DNA from: Flavobacterium sp. YO12
GTDB lineage: Bacteria; Bacteroidota; Bacteroidia; Flavobacteriales; Flavobacteriaceae
Assembly: GCF_004119495.1 (NCBI RefSeq)
Contig: NZ_NRQU01000001.1
Span: forward strand, 94,199-158,198
Length of the DNA stretch: 64,000 bases
Direction: 5' to 3'
In this document: positions 36,481-50,705 of the stretch, piece by piece
Numbering within the stretch: the first letter of the stretch is position 1
Layout: each line of letters starts with the position of its first letter
Program-made: the position numbers and the translations under genes
The notes under the pieces: generated by a model
What the model was told of the DNA's origin: nothing
Database searches by the model: none
The model's input: only the letters and a program-made list of their open reading frames with translations

Positions 36481-37686
36481 CTAAAATCCAGGCAGCACCT
36501 GAACACCGACCACCACTTTGCTGCTTCTGATTTTCTCATCGCTTCCGAAAGCATTCACTATTGCCGATATTCGGAACTGGTTGAGCATCGTCACTCCTGC
36601 TATTATCTTCCCGTTGAGAAATGGCTTTTCGTTATGGAGTCCCAGATTATTATAAAATTCATTTGTTCCTACGGTATAATTTGCATTTCCCTGCAGAAAA
36701 AAATTGAACTTCTTATTATCGGAAGAAATACCAAGATAGGCATTCAGCCCAGCTGTGCCATTTCCTGTAGACGTATTGACATTGCTGCTAAATCCTTCCA
36801 GATCCATCGCTCCTCTTAAATTGGCATATCCATAAAATGTGATCTGGTCACCGTTATTCTGGTTTGTTGTAAAAACTGGCAGGATTACGTCGAGATAAAA
36901 GTTGCCCCCTCCGTTTATCAGGCGGCTGAAAGCTTCCTGTTCGGTTTTCTTCTTTGTCTGTTCATCTGGCGCTTCTTGCGTATCGGCGCTCTTGCTGTTG
37001 GAAATCGAAAGCACACTGCCAAAGGATACGCGCAGCGCCCACATATTATCTGTTACCACTTCTGTCTGTACTGCGGAAGCATCACTGTTGGCGTTTAAGG
37101 CAAAAGAGTTCAGCAGTATGGTTTTATCAGTCTTATTGCTGTACATATCGTGAAAAAACTTTTTACGGTTAATTTTTTTCCATGAAGGAAAAAACCATGG
37201 AAATTTACCGAAAGCAGCCACTGTTTCATCCCTTTCAATCTCAAGGGCCGCTATTTCCTTTCTCTTTTTTGCTATCAGATTGTAAATGGAATCTATCTGT
37301 CCAAGCGTAAGCTTGTCGCTTTTCAGGCCTTGGGCGTATACATTATTGATGGTATCCCTTTTCTGATTGATCAATTTATTGAAAAGTTCGCTATAATCTT
37401 TTTTCGCATCTACATTTCCGTAAATCTGAAGGGCATTAATCAGATCGGTGTTTACCTGTTTTTCGGCTGTGATGGCGGCTATTTTATTTATGTCTTTCTC
37501 ATTCTTAGCTTCCGCGTCCAGCGCATCATTTTTTGCCTTCAATGTTTCTACCTTATCATCAATTTTTTTGGTGTAGGAATCGCTGAAATAAGACACGCGC
37601 TGTGCTTCATTAATGGAAGGTGTCTGGGCCTGCAGCTTTAAAGCAAAGCAGATGAGAAGTACAGCAGAAATGTAATTTTTTCTCAT
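36481..37686 (-). CDS. Exported protein of unknown function with coiled-coil N-half
   Basis: This 401-residue protein has a signal peptide (ISAVLLICFALKLQAQ). Residues 40-170 are charged and helical with coiled-coil character (KKIDDKVETLKAKNDALDAE, LIAKKRKEIAALEIERDE). The C-terminal half (about 190-401) shows alternating polar and apolar strands (GGGNFYLDVILPVF, KFNFFLQGNANYTVG) and ends with a hydrophobic VQVLPGF, suggesting an outer-membrane beta structure. No family is recognised. The mobile-element debris downstream suggests an accessory gene. Confidence 0.6.
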   Translation of the reverse strand: MRKNYISAVLLICFALKLQAQTPSINEAQRVSYFSDSYTKKIDDKVETLKAKNDALDAEAKNEKDINKIAAITAEKQVNTDLINALQIYGNVDAKKDYSELFNKLINQKRDTINNVYAQGLKSDKLTLGQIDSIYNLIAKKRKEIAALEIERDETVAAFGKFPWFFPSWKKINRKKFFHDMYSNKTDKTILLNSFALNANSDASAVQTEVVTDNMWALRVSFGSVLSISNSKSADTQEAPDEQTKKKTEQEAFSRLINGGGNFYLDVILPVFTTNQNNGDQITFYGYANLRGAMDLEGFSSNVNTSTGNGTAGLNAYLGISSDNKKFNFFLQGNANYTVGTNEFYNNLGLHNEKPFLNGKIIAGVTMLNQFRISAIVNAFGSDEKIRSSKVVVGVQVLPGF

Positions 37687-38033
37687 GTTATTTTGGTTAT
37701 TTAAGGGTTACTTGCTCGTAGTATTATGCATTAGTCCATAAGGAGCTATAGCACTGGTTTACAGTTCAAATATATACTTTTAAGATAATGATTCAACGAG
37801 TATTTATACGTATTTTTGTACTAAAAAAAAGAAAAAAAACATTTATTTTTATTCAAAGCGGCAAAGTCTGCCGGATCCCAAATACAAAAAACAAAACATT
37901 CCGATTTACAGAGTGCAAAATCATCACTAAAAAAATCTATCTTGGCAGAAGCAGCATCAAAAAACAGAAAATGAAACCTAAATTGAACCAGAAGGCATAA
38001 TTTTACGTATATTTAAAATAAAGACTCCGCATC
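37687..38033. other. Intergenic gap with no clear gene
   Basis: About 350 bp of AT-rich DNA. A Lys/Arg-rich ORF at 37788-38000 looks like a chance translation of A-rich sequence. The region probably contains the promoter of the minus-strand exported protein gene. Confidence 0.5.
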
Positions 38034-38318
38034 ATGGGAACCTCATCTATTATACAAGAAATCCTTCAAATTCTTTCTGTCAGATATGGGATGAGCTGTT
38101 CTCTGGAAGAACTGTCACAATTAATTGGCCCGGCCGTTGACACCTCCAAGCAAACCTCGAGCGGCAATCCGGCTGAAAAGGAAAAACAGGCATTAATACT
38201 GGAAACTCTCATCCTGCTCCACGATCGAGGTTTAATCTTTTTAGATTCCGCTACAGACAGAAGCGTGATTACAATAAAAGGACTGCTTAAAATCCATAAT
38301 AGTATTTTATGCAATTAA
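38034..38318 (+). CDS. Small hypothetical winged-helix-like protein
   Basis: This 94-residue soluble protein starts with MGTSSIIQEILQILSVRYGM and continues as mixed helices (CSLEELSQLIGPAVD, ALILETLILLHDRGLIFLDS, VITIKGLLKIHNS). The hydrophobic pattern resembles a small winged helix, but there is no decisive motif. I do not recognise a family. Its neighbours are a remnant MFS gene and mobile debris. Treat as hypothetical. Confidence 0.45.
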   Translation: MGTSSIIQEILQILSVRYGMSCSLEELSQLIGPAVDTSKQTSSGNPAEKEKQALILETLILLHDRGLIFLDSATDRSVITIKGLLKIHNSILCN

Positions 38319-38554
38319 CTTCAGAATGATGCAGCTGCCCAGCTCATTTTCCTTTAATTGGAATGAAACGCTACGCGGTCAACCCTTCTTTTTTTACCAC
38401 CAGATTGAGCCTCATGGTCATTGACAATAGAAGAACGAAAGGTTTTGAGCTCGATCTTACAGTCGGGATTATCTGCGACCATCCCCACAAATTTACCTGA
38501 CCTTAAAGACGGAATCTTCGATGGCGGCACTGCGGCTTTGAGCTGTCTGGGTAC

Positions 38555-38932
38555 GGCTGCCAGCCTTATGATTATGATAACGAAACATTGGGCACATTTC
38601 TGCTTCCATTTGCATTTCAATATACCGGCAGTTCACTGCTCAGCATTTCAATTGTGGTGGGATTTTGGGGTATTATGTATGGACCATGCTTCCTAATTGG
38701 CGTCGGCCATATGGTATCGGCTGCATCTGATGCAAAAGAATTTGCGAACAGTCTTCAGACTTCGTTTGGAAATCTTGGTGTTTCCCTAGGTACTTCTATA
38801 GACGGGTGGTTTATTAATCATTACGGAATATCAATTACGCCATGGATTGGTCTGGCTTTCGGTGCACTGGCTGTAATTGTAATTTTTTGGAGAGCCTCGC
38901 TGGATAGAGCTATTAAAGCTGAGTACCTTTAA
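38555..38932 (+). pseudogene. C-terminal remnant of an MFS efflux transporter
   Basis: The frame ending at 38932 encodes about 125 residues with three or four membrane helices typical of the last part of an MFS (Bmr/AraJ-like) transporter: FAFQYTGSSLLSISIVVGFW, GVGHMVSAASDAKEFANSLQ, GVSLGTSIDGWFINHYGI and WIGLAFGALAVIVIFW. The first eight or so helices are missing. DNA between 38319 and 38555 does not supply them in any frame. It is a decayed gene end. A TTG at 38588 is not a real start. Confidence 0.7.
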
Positions 38933-39108
38933 GATTTGTAAAAAATATTATTCAAAATTGAAGTCTTTGAAGACCGCATTTTTTTGAGAAAAGTGTATAT
39001 AATTTGATTCTTTTGTATAGCATACTCAGGATGGACTTGATTCTATTTTTAAACAAATGCTTAAGCCACATCTAAACCAAATCACCAAAACCACTGAAAG
39101 ACAAATAT

Positions 39109-39240
39109 CTACATATAATAAGCCAATTTCTTCAAATCATCCAAAAAAATGTTGAATTTATCCCGTCGGTCACTTAAAGAGACAACTATATAATAGTTGT
39201 CTCTTTTTTTATGCACTAATGTGTAGATTTTTTAAGCCTT
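39109..39240. repeat. Dispersed repeat, copy C (partial)
   Basis: It shares with copy B the terminator hairpin, the following block TAGATTT...AAGCCTT, and the preceding GATTTGAAGAAATTGGCTTA block read on the minus strand. On that strand a GTG-initiated 35-residue frame (39216 down to 39109) gives HKKRDNY and DDLKKLAYY, parallel to KKRDNY and NDLKKLAYF in copy B. The left part present in copies A and B is missing. Confidence 0.7.
39176..39210 (+). terminator. Rho-independent terminator in repeat copy C
   Basis: A perfect 14-bp stem AAAGAGACAACTAT / ATAGTTGTCTCTTT with a 3-nt loop, followed by a T run. The stem shares GACAACT with the terminator at 30677. Confidence 0.9.
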
Positions 39241-39432
39241 TTGTTGTCCAACTGAGGATAAAAATTGATTCATTTCTTAACTATCATTTTGTTCTTATAC
39301 AATCCCATTTTATTCTAAAAACTTATTTAAAACCATGGGGTCTAGATTTAATACTTTTCTATTCTTTCAAATTTTATTTATTAGAATTTTAAAACCGATT
39401 TCATTATTTTTATTTCTCAAATAACAAAAAAA

Positions 39433-40191
39433 ATGGCTGGCGATTTCATAACATACAGAAAAATTGAAGCAGACCAATCGATTGCAGATTTTGTTGAATG
39501 CTTTTGGATGGCTGAAAATTCCAGCGGAATTGAAAAAGAAGTTATTGTTATGCCTGATGCCAGTTTTGACCTGATTCTCTCACAAGATCAGGATGAACCG
39601 TTTCAAATTTGCTTACTTGGACTTGGGACATCTTATGATAAAAGAAAAGTGGATGGAAATACCAAAATGTACTTTATCAGTTTCAAACTTATTTCGGCTG
39701 AATACTTATTTAATAGATCCATCGCAGATCTTATAAATGAATTTGAATTAATGCCCAATAATTTCTGGAGTTTTGGAAAAAATGACTTAACAGATTTTGA
39801 TACTTTCTGTCTTAAAGCGACTAATATTATAAAACAATTAATTCCAAAAGACATCGATAACAGAAAGAAAAAACTTTTTGAATTAATTTATGCATCAAAT
39901 GGTGAGATCTCAGTTGCCGAATTAGCTGAAAAATCTTTCTTGACCAGCAGACAAATCAATCGCTATTTTACCAAATATTTTGGAATCTCATTAAAAGTTT
40001 ATTGTCGATATCTTAGATTCAAGGAATCATTCGAGCAGATAAAAAATGGAGAGCTTTTCCCTAAACTGGATTTTTCTGATCAGGCACATTTCAGCAGAGA
40101 AGTAAAAAAAATATCCGGAGTCAATCCCAGAGAATTGTATAGAAATCAGAATGACCGATTTATTCAAGTTTCTGCCATCCCTGATAAATAA
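39433..40191 (+). CDS. AraC-family transcriptional regulator
   Basis: This 252-residue protein has an N-terminal AraC-like sensing domain (about 1-140). A C-terminal double helix-turn-helix follows, with ISVAELAEKSFLTSRQINRY and a second helix around SDQAHFSREVKKISGVNPRE. It is transcribed with, and ends 32 bp before, the TetX-like monooxygenase gene. A local activator of that gene is the simplest reading. The effector is unknown. Confidence 0.85.
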   Translation: MAGDFITYRKIEADQSIADFVECFWMAENSSGIEKEVIVMPDASFDLILSQDQDEPFQICLLGLGTSYDKRKVDGNTKMYFISFKLISAEYLFNRSIADLINEFELMPNNFWSFGKNDLTDFDTFCLKATNIIKQLIPKDIDNRKKKLFELIYASNGEISVAELAEKSFLTSRQINRYFTKYFGISLKVYCRYLRFKESFEQIKNGELFPKLDFSDQAHFSREVKKISGVNPRELYRNQNDRFIQVSAIPDK

Positions 40192-40223
40192 TTTTGTGCT
40201 GTAAATATTAAAAATACAGCATT

Positions 40224-41387
40224 ATGTTATTGAAAGATAAAAAAGTAGCCATTATAGGCGGCGGGCCGGTAGGATTAACAACTGCAAAAATTCTTCATCA
40301 GAAAGGAATTGATGTAACAATATATGAAAGAGATTTGAATGCCCAATCAAGAGTATCTTGGGGAACACTTGATATTCACATAACTACAGGACAGATCGCT
40401 TTAGAAAAAGCGGGCATACTTGAAATTTTCTATCAGAATTCAAGACCTATAGGGGAACGTCAATTAGATACGCAGGGAAATGTACTGGAAGAAAACCTGC
40501 CAACAGAAGAAAATCAGCATGAAAAACCTGAAATAGACAGAAACGATTTTAGACGAATTTTTCTTGAAAATCTGCATCCAGATACTGTGGTTTGGGACTC
40601 ACAATTGATAGACATTACTAAGAAAAAAGATCAATATAATTTAAATTTTAAAAACGGAACAAAAGCAACTGCCGATTTTGTAATTGTAGCCAATGGAGGC
40701 AGCAGTAATGCCAGAAAATTTGTTACCGACATCGAACCTAGATACACAGGTACATTTATTATACAGGGAGAGGTTTTAGACCCCCTTAAAAGCTGTCCAA
40801 GTTTTAAAAAACTCTGCGGTAATGAAAATACTGGGACGGGTGCTGAAGGCAAGTTTTTTTATACTCAAACAAAATCAAAAGGTGCTCTAAATTATTTTAT
40901 CTCTTTTCGTGCAGATGAAAATTGGGCCGAACAAAACAATATAATTTTTTCCCAGCCAGAGTCTGTAAAAGAATATTTAAACAAAATTACCAAAAACTGG
41001 CATCCAACCTTTAAGGAATTATTTGACGCCACAGATAACTTCACAGGTCTTCCTATGCGAAGAATGTACCTGGACCAGCCATGGAAAAGCCAAAGCGATA
41101 TTACATTAATTGGTGATGCAGCGCACCTGATGCCTCCGTTTGCAGGTATTGGCGTAAATATAGGCTTATTAGACGCTCTTCATTTAAGCACGAATCTTAC
41201 TGAATGCAATTTTCCAGACACATTATCAGCTGTTAGAGATTATGAGCAAAAAATGTATGTTTACGCTCATGAAGCCCAGCAGCAAACTGCTATGGCTGAA
41301 GAAATGATTCATTATGATGACGAAGAAAATGAAGATGAAAGGAAACGAGCCAAAGAAGAATGGGACAATAAACTGAGAGGCAGGTAA
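40224..41387 (+). CDS. TetX-like FAD-dependent monooxygenase
   Basis: This 387-residue class A flavoprotein monooxygenase closely follows TetX along its length. The N-terminal dinucleotide site reads VAIIGGGPVGLTTAKIL, then YERD near 36. A DRNDFR segment lies near 113 and GDAAHLMPPFAGIGVN near 293. The length also matches TetX (about 388). In the last motif TetX has GQGVNSG where this protein has GIGVNIG. Tetracycline hydroxylation is therefore possible but unproven, and another aromatic polyketide could be the substrate. The C-terminal helix is acidic (HYDDEENEDERKR). It sits between repeat copies C and B. Confidence 0.85.
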   Translation: MLLKDKKVAIIGGGPVGLTTAKILHQKGIDVTIYERDLNAQSRVSWGTLDIHITTGQIALEKAGILEIFYQNSRPIGERQLDTQGNVLEENLPTEENQHEKPEIDRNDFRRIFLENLHPDTVVWDSQLIDITKKKDQYNLNFKNGTKATADFVIVANGGSSNARKFVTDIEPRYTGTFIIQGEVLDPLKSCPSFKKLCGNENTGTGAEGKFFYTQTKSKGALNYFISFRADENWAEQNNIIFSQPESVKEYLNKITKNWHPTFKELFDATDNFTGLPMRRMYLDQPWKSQSDITLIGDAAHLMPPFAGIGVNIGLLDALHLSTNLTECNFPDTLSAVRDYEQKMYVYAHEAQQQTAMAEEMIHYDDEENEDERKRAKEEWDNKLRGR

Positions 41388-41389
41388 TC

Positions 41390-41590
41390 AACATATAACC
41401 CCTACAGGACATACAAACCGCTCTTGAATAAAAATTCAAAATAATTATCTTACAAATTCACCTGAAAATAAGCTAATTTCTTTAAATCATTCATGAAATG
41501 GTTTGTAAATTGTTCAGTAAGGTCACATAAGGAGACAGCTAGCAAATAGTTGTCTCTTTTTTTATACACAAACTTATAGATTTATCAAGC
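41390..41590. repeat. Dispersed repeat, copy B (longest)
   Basis: It overlaps the left blocks of copy A and the right blocks of copy C, so it is the most complete copy. On the minus strand a GTG-started 39-residue frame (41569 down to 41450) covers KKRDNY through NDLKKLAYFQVNL. On the plus strand the core can fold as AAATCATT...AATGGTTT and ends in a terminator. Either a small RNA or a decayed gene tail is possible. Confidence 0.8.
41532..41563 (+). terminator. Rho-independent terminator in repeat copy B
   Basis: The stem GAGACAGCT / AGTTGTCTC (one G-T pair) has a 7-nt loop and is followed by seven or more T. It lies about 145 bp after the TetX-like stop and probably ends that operon. Confidence 0.85.
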
Positions 41591-41991
41591 CTTCACAGCC
41601 TAATATCTGTGGTTCGATTTTTTCACAAGAAATTCTTAGCCTGTTTGAAATAAACAGTCTTAAAGTGTTGCTATTAGAGATTTAATCGAATCTCGAGCAT
41701 GGTTCGAAATCCCGTTAAGGATATAGATATTTTTCTCTACTGCTTTATCGTATTTTTTTGATACTAAATATAGTAATTTTAAAATAATTTTAGCTTGCTT
41801 CTCACCTACCCTGAATTTCCTTTTTGAAAATACAGCAAACTAAATAGGCAAATTATCCGTATTTTAATAAAATTTAGAAAATATTCTATAATACCAGTTA
41901 ACAACAAAAACTTTACCTATTTTACCAAAAAAAGACGGTATATGAATTACCTAAACCGCCTATTTATCTTCTATTAATTAAGATACGAAAT

Positions 41992-44035
41992 TTACTGAGC
42001 TCTAATGAAAGTCTTCTTTTCTGCTCCAACTCCTGTAATTGTTACTTTTTTCCAATTTTTAGGCAATACTGATTTGACTTGTTTAATACCTCCGCCTGCA
42101 TCTATATCCAAACCTCCGAATCCCATCATAACTGCCTGCAGAACACCCCCGGCACCTGTTGCAAAATAAGGGTTTGTTCCGCCCTTGCATTCTGCAATGA
42201 CCCTAAAGGGAGGATTTAGATTTGGCTGATAGGCATCTTTAAACCAATGATAAGCCTGATCGCTGTCTCCTAAACGGCTGTACAGCAATGAAAATATGGC
42301 TTGTGTCATAGCTGGTGTATCGGAATGGGGTATTTTAGTTTCATAGAATTTTAAATCCTTTTCTATTTGATTTCTGTCAGTTATAATCTGCAATGGATAT
42401 GCCAGCAGATTGACGTCGGCCTGCTTAATATTCTGATCTGAATAGCTGTCGTGTTCCCGCGTCACACCGTTGCTCATTTTTGAAATAGGAATTTTTGTAG
42501 CGATCAGATTCCATTCCTTTGGAGCTGTACCGCCCAAAACAGCTGCGCATTTAGATGCATACTGCAGATTTCTGATAGCTGTTCCGTTCGTATAAGCATT
42601 ATTGTCAATATTCTCAGCCCATTCATCTGCTGCAACAACATTCTTTATTTCATACTCACCTTTATCATTCTTCTCTACTCGGCTCGCCCAAAATTCTGCA
42701 GTTGCTTTTAATATCGGCCATCCTTTTTCTTTCAGCCATTCCTTGTCCCCCGTAACCAGGTAATACTGCCAGGCCGCAATAGCAACATCTCCCGTGATAT
42801 GATGTTCAAATGCTCCCGTTAAAGCATTGACTGGAGTTTCTTCAGATCCTGAATCTGCACTTTCCCAAGGATACATTGCGCCGTCATAACCATATAACGC
42901 AGCTTTTTTACGTGCGGCATCCAATCTCTGAAAACGATACTCAATCATGCTTTTAGCTATGTCAGGATGAAGCAATAGCATCGGAGGAAACATCCAGATT
43001 TCGGTATCCCAAAACACATGTCCGTTATATCCCAGCCCGCTAAGTCCCATTGGAGATGGAGAAAGGGATGTGTTTTTTCGTGTGAAGGAATAGAGGTGAT
43101 AAAGCATGCTTCTTACGTCCTGCTGGGCCTGGGGATCACCCTCTATTTGTATATCGCTCTGCCATAAGGTATTCCATTCCTGCATATGCCTGTTTAAAAG
43201 CCTTGACTTTCCTTCTAAGGCTGCATAAATAGTCAACCTTTCTGCTTCATTATAAGGATCATTTATATGATCTGATGATATAAGGCTGCTATCAAAGCAA
43301 AAGAATAGGTCTGGCCCGCTTTTAGTTTTTTGTCAAATGACATGGCATGCATATCAGCGTCATTCATTCTATGCAGAATCTCAGGCTGCTGCTTTTTTCC
43401 TTCATCAAACAGAAATGTATTTGAAACAGCTATTTTAGATCTTCCTCTCGGCGTATAGGCGACAGAAGTCAATAATGGTATATTGATATGGGCATTTGTA
43501 ATATTCTGAAAATAATTCTGCTGATTATTAAGTGACGAAGGAGTCTCCAAAAGATTCTCCACGTTGATATCCACATCTTTTTGTGTATTTACACTGACTA
43601 CCATCATCACGCAATGCGGAAGATGTCGCAAAGCATAGTATGAATAAGTTACAGAAGCAAAATCCTTAAATTGAAAAGAACCGGTGAAAGCTCCATTGCG
43701 CATATCCAATTCCTGTTTATAATTATTAATATTATAGGTCTGCACAGATTCACCATTAAAAGCCAGTCTTATATTCAGCAGATTGTAATTTGGAATGAAA
43801 CTGCTAACCCTGCCGCGCTTGTAGATATCGTAAGTTCCTGCCAATACGACTTCTTTCACCTTTAAAGGCTCTGGCGATGAGATGATTCCGATCATGCCAT
43901 TGGCCACCGTTTCTCCATAATAATTATTGGAATCCGGTTTATCAGCCGAAAGCTTCCATGGATCCTGGCTATACAGATAATTGCTGCCATATAGCATCAA
44001 AAAAAGAAAACAAGATTAAATATGTATTTTTTCAT
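41992..44035 (-). pseudogene. GH65 glycoside hydrolase, frame broken at two places
   Basis: The intact gene would start at ATG 44035 (MKKYIFNLVFFF, a signal peptide) and end at 41992, about 680 codons. The first break is in seven A's at 43999-44005 and the second near 43276-43284. One added base at each restores the family sequence ALIA...SDHINDPYNEAERLTIYAALEG. GH65 motifs include FWDTEIWMFPPMLLLHP, GAMYPWESADSGSEETP and VAADEWAENIDNNAYTNG. The WESA type resembles eukaryotic glucosidase relatives rather than phosphorylases. An alpha-1,2-glucosidase (kojibiose hydrolase) is known from a flavobacterial dextran locus, so cleavage of alpha-1,2 branches is a fair inference. It is the last gene of the PUL. 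Confidence 0.78.
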
Positions 44036-44154
44036 CTTAGATAAGTTTAAATATACAAGAGGTTAGTTATAATGCATAAAGATCGCTGCAGTCTGTTTAA
44101 CAGCAACGATCCTTAAAAAAACTAATTAATTAAATTTTTAGTCCATTTAGGTCT

Positions 44155-48808
<4,654 letters not shown>

Positions 48809-48900
48809 AATATAACATATCGATTAGTTTAAGCATTGAAAATACATCCAGCGCTTGCAGAAATGTGTTCCGCTCGAAAAGCTTAACACGAGTTTATAAA

Positions 48901-48926
48901 AATTGCCCCATAACAATGGGGCAATT
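48901..48926 (-). terminator. Rho-independent terminator after the susC-D-E/GH66 operon
   Basis: A perfect 11-bp stem AATTGCCCCAT / ATGGGGCAATT with a 4-nt loop, followed on the minus strand by five T's. It lies 17 bp beyond the GH66 stop. Confidence 0.9.
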
Positions 48927-48942
48927 CTCAGTAGTTTTGGGG

Positions 48943-50703
48943 CTATTCAACTACAATCATTCCCCAATATTGAAGTGACGGCACTTTAAAATTCACCTTG
49001 TCCCCATTTTGAGAAAATGAAAGTTCAACAGCTGCACCTCCATTATAGTCTGGTGAAGCGTACCAGATTCTGGTAACTTTGCTGCTATGGTTTAAATTAA
49101 GCATCGCCTGCTTAATTACATCTGGAACTTTTTGTGTTCCGTCAGTATCTCTCCAATTCAAAGAATTAGCATTAGTAAAATTCAAAAGATGTATTACTTC
49201 TTTGCTACCAACTTGTTTTCCCACTGCAGCAACTTTGCCCATAGTTGGAGGCCAGCTGCCTAGATTCAGCTTTCCGTCACCAGTGGCAATGGTCGGATTT
49301 GTAAAAGTTCCGCCATCACGAAGAAGGTTTTGGTAAGCCGTCATAAAATCGTAATATTCCAAAAGTGAAGATTTCAGCTCCGCACTCATGCTTAGGTTTT
49401 TATTTGGAAAGTACTCCTTACCCAGCATATGCTCACCTAATTCCAAATGAGATCCTCCAAAAGCAAATATGACAGCATCCGTCAAAAGTACACCTGGAGT
49501 ATTAAACATGCCTTGGTTATTCGCTTTATTGTAGTTCATATAGGCCGCTAATACAGTATTTTTACTGTTATTGCTGTAAGCTGCATTATCTGCAAGAACT
49601 TGTGTCAAATCTTTAAACCCTTCATTAGGAGACCATACTTCAGTGTATAAAAAATCAAGTTCTTTACCAGCCATTTCTTTTTGTCCATATTGATTTACTG
49701 CGTTCATAACCAGTTTTTTATTGGTATTAGCAGACTTCATAGCTGAAATAAAAGGAGGGAATGCATTTTTCAAATCAGCATTTGTACCATCATATCTGAA
49801 AACATTACCTCTGTCGCCAAGCTGGTCAATATGAAAACCATCAAAATCATAAACTTTATAAACATCATCATTTTTCTGCCCTAGATAGCTCTGCCATGCT
49901 GTGTTAGCAGGATCAGTAATGTAAATGTTACTGATAAACGGCCATCCTAACTCATGCTTGTCTTTATCATTATGGTTGGCATCTTTATAGACAAACTGCT
50001 GCGGTTTGATAAGATTTGGGTCGTAATCATTCAAAACCCCATAAGCAAGGTTATAAAACATTGCTTTCATATTTTTGCTATGGGCCTGGGCTATATAGCC
50101 TGAAACTGTGCTTCCATATACCTCTCTGTTAATTATATCCTTCCATACCGGCATCGGATTTGAGACTGTACCCGCCAATGGCTGATGCTGTCTGTACTGC
50201 CAATCATAGAATTGGATTCCATTAATATGATAATCCTTTAGATTATCTATAACTGCGGTCCTGTCCGATTCCGAAATATTACCAAACTCCGATAGAAATC
50301 CATAACGGGGAAATTTAGCCCAATCTGATGACACGTCAATACCTACAGTACCCAAAATAGTTTGGGTACCGTCAGTATTTGTCTGGTAAATGGCAACCAT
50401 GTACCCTTGAAAATCATCAGAAGGCGGAAGCCAGCTCCATGAAGTTCCGCTAAAAGTTTCCTCCTTAATAACTTTTCCAAGATGGGTATAGCGAATAAGA
50501 GAACTATTAAAAACTTTATCCGCTGTAAAGTTTACCGTTTCACCTGGTTTATAACTGGCTTTATCTGTTTTAAGGGTAATCTTTGCAATAACTGCATCTT
50601 CCGCATATTCAATCTTTCCATTGTCATCGTCACTTTGGCATGATGCAAAACTTAAAAAGAGGCAAAGAAAAAACAGCTTTATTATTTTATTTGTAATACT
50701 CAT
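48943..50703 (-). CDS. GH66 endo-dextranase lipoprotein
   Basis: The start at 50703 gives a lipoprotein signal (IIKLFFLCLFLSFASC) and a 586-residue product. After an N-terminal beta domain comes the GH66 barrel, with the nucleophile Asp in FDGFHIDQLGDRGN (about 293) and the acid/base Glu in FLYTEVWSPNEGF (about 351). SNIYITDPANTAWQ and LELGEHMLG are also conserved. A C-terminal beta domain ends QYWGMIVVE. GH66 enzymes are endo-dextranases or cycloisomaltooligosaccharide synthases. The size and lack of a CBM35 insert favour dextranase. It would cut dextran at the cell surface before SusCD import. Confidence 0.9.
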   Translation of the reverse strand: MSITNKIIKLFFLCLFLSFASCQSDDDNGKIEYAEDAVIAKITLKTDKASYKPGETVNFTADKVFNSSLIRYTHLGKVIKEETFSGTSWSWLPPSDDFQGYMVAIYQTNTDGTQTILGTVGIDVSSDWAKFPRYGFLSEFGNISESDRTAVIDNLKDYHINGIQFYDWQYRQHQPLAGTVSNPMPVWKDIINREVYGSTVSGYIAQAHSKNMKAMFYNLAYGVLNDYDPNLIKPQQFVYKDANHNDKDKHELGWPFISNIYITDPANTAWQSYLGQKNDDVYKVYDFDGFHIDQLGDRGNVFRYDGTNADLKNAFPPFISAMKSANTNKKLVMNAVNQYGQKEMAGKELDFLYTEVWSPNEGFKDLTQVLADNAAYSNNSKNTVLAAYMNYNKANNQGMFNTPGVLLTDAVIFAFGGSHLELGEHMLGKEYFPNKNLSMSAELKSSLLEYYDFMTAYQNLLRDGGTFTNPTIATGDGKLNLGSWPPTMGKVAAVGKQVGSKEVIHLLNFTNANSLNWRDTDGTQKVPDVIKQAMLNLNHSSKVTRIWYASPDYNGGAAVELSFSQNGDKVNFKVPSLQYWGMIVVE

Positions 50704-50705
50704 CT

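Larger units (their letters stand above)
38933..39432. other. Intergenic gap holding dispersed repeat copy C
   Basis: About 500 bp. Repeat copy C and its terminator lie at 39109-39240. The rest is AT-rich and includes the promoter region of the AraC-type gene. No other feature is seen. Confidence 0.6.
41388..41991. other. Intergenic gap holding dispersed repeat copy B
   Basis: About 600 bp between the converging TetX-like gene and the end of the PUL. Repeat copy B occupies 41390-41590. The rest is AT-rich with no credible gene. Confidence 0.6.

Noticed and set aside
37788..38000. Lys/Arg-rich ORF of 70 residues
   Set aside because: Composition follows A-rich intergenic DNA, with no domain, signal peptide or convincing start.
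38421..38696. ORF overlapping the start of the MFS remnant
   Set aside because: Its residues do not match MFS or any other family, while the other frame does; probably chance reading of decayed DNA.
41450..41569. GTG-started 39-residue minus-strand ORF in repeat copy B as a real small protein
   Set aside because: The frame runs through the terminator hairpin, copy A has an in-frame stop at the equivalent place, and there is no ribosome-binding context. Kept only as evidence about the origin of the repeat.
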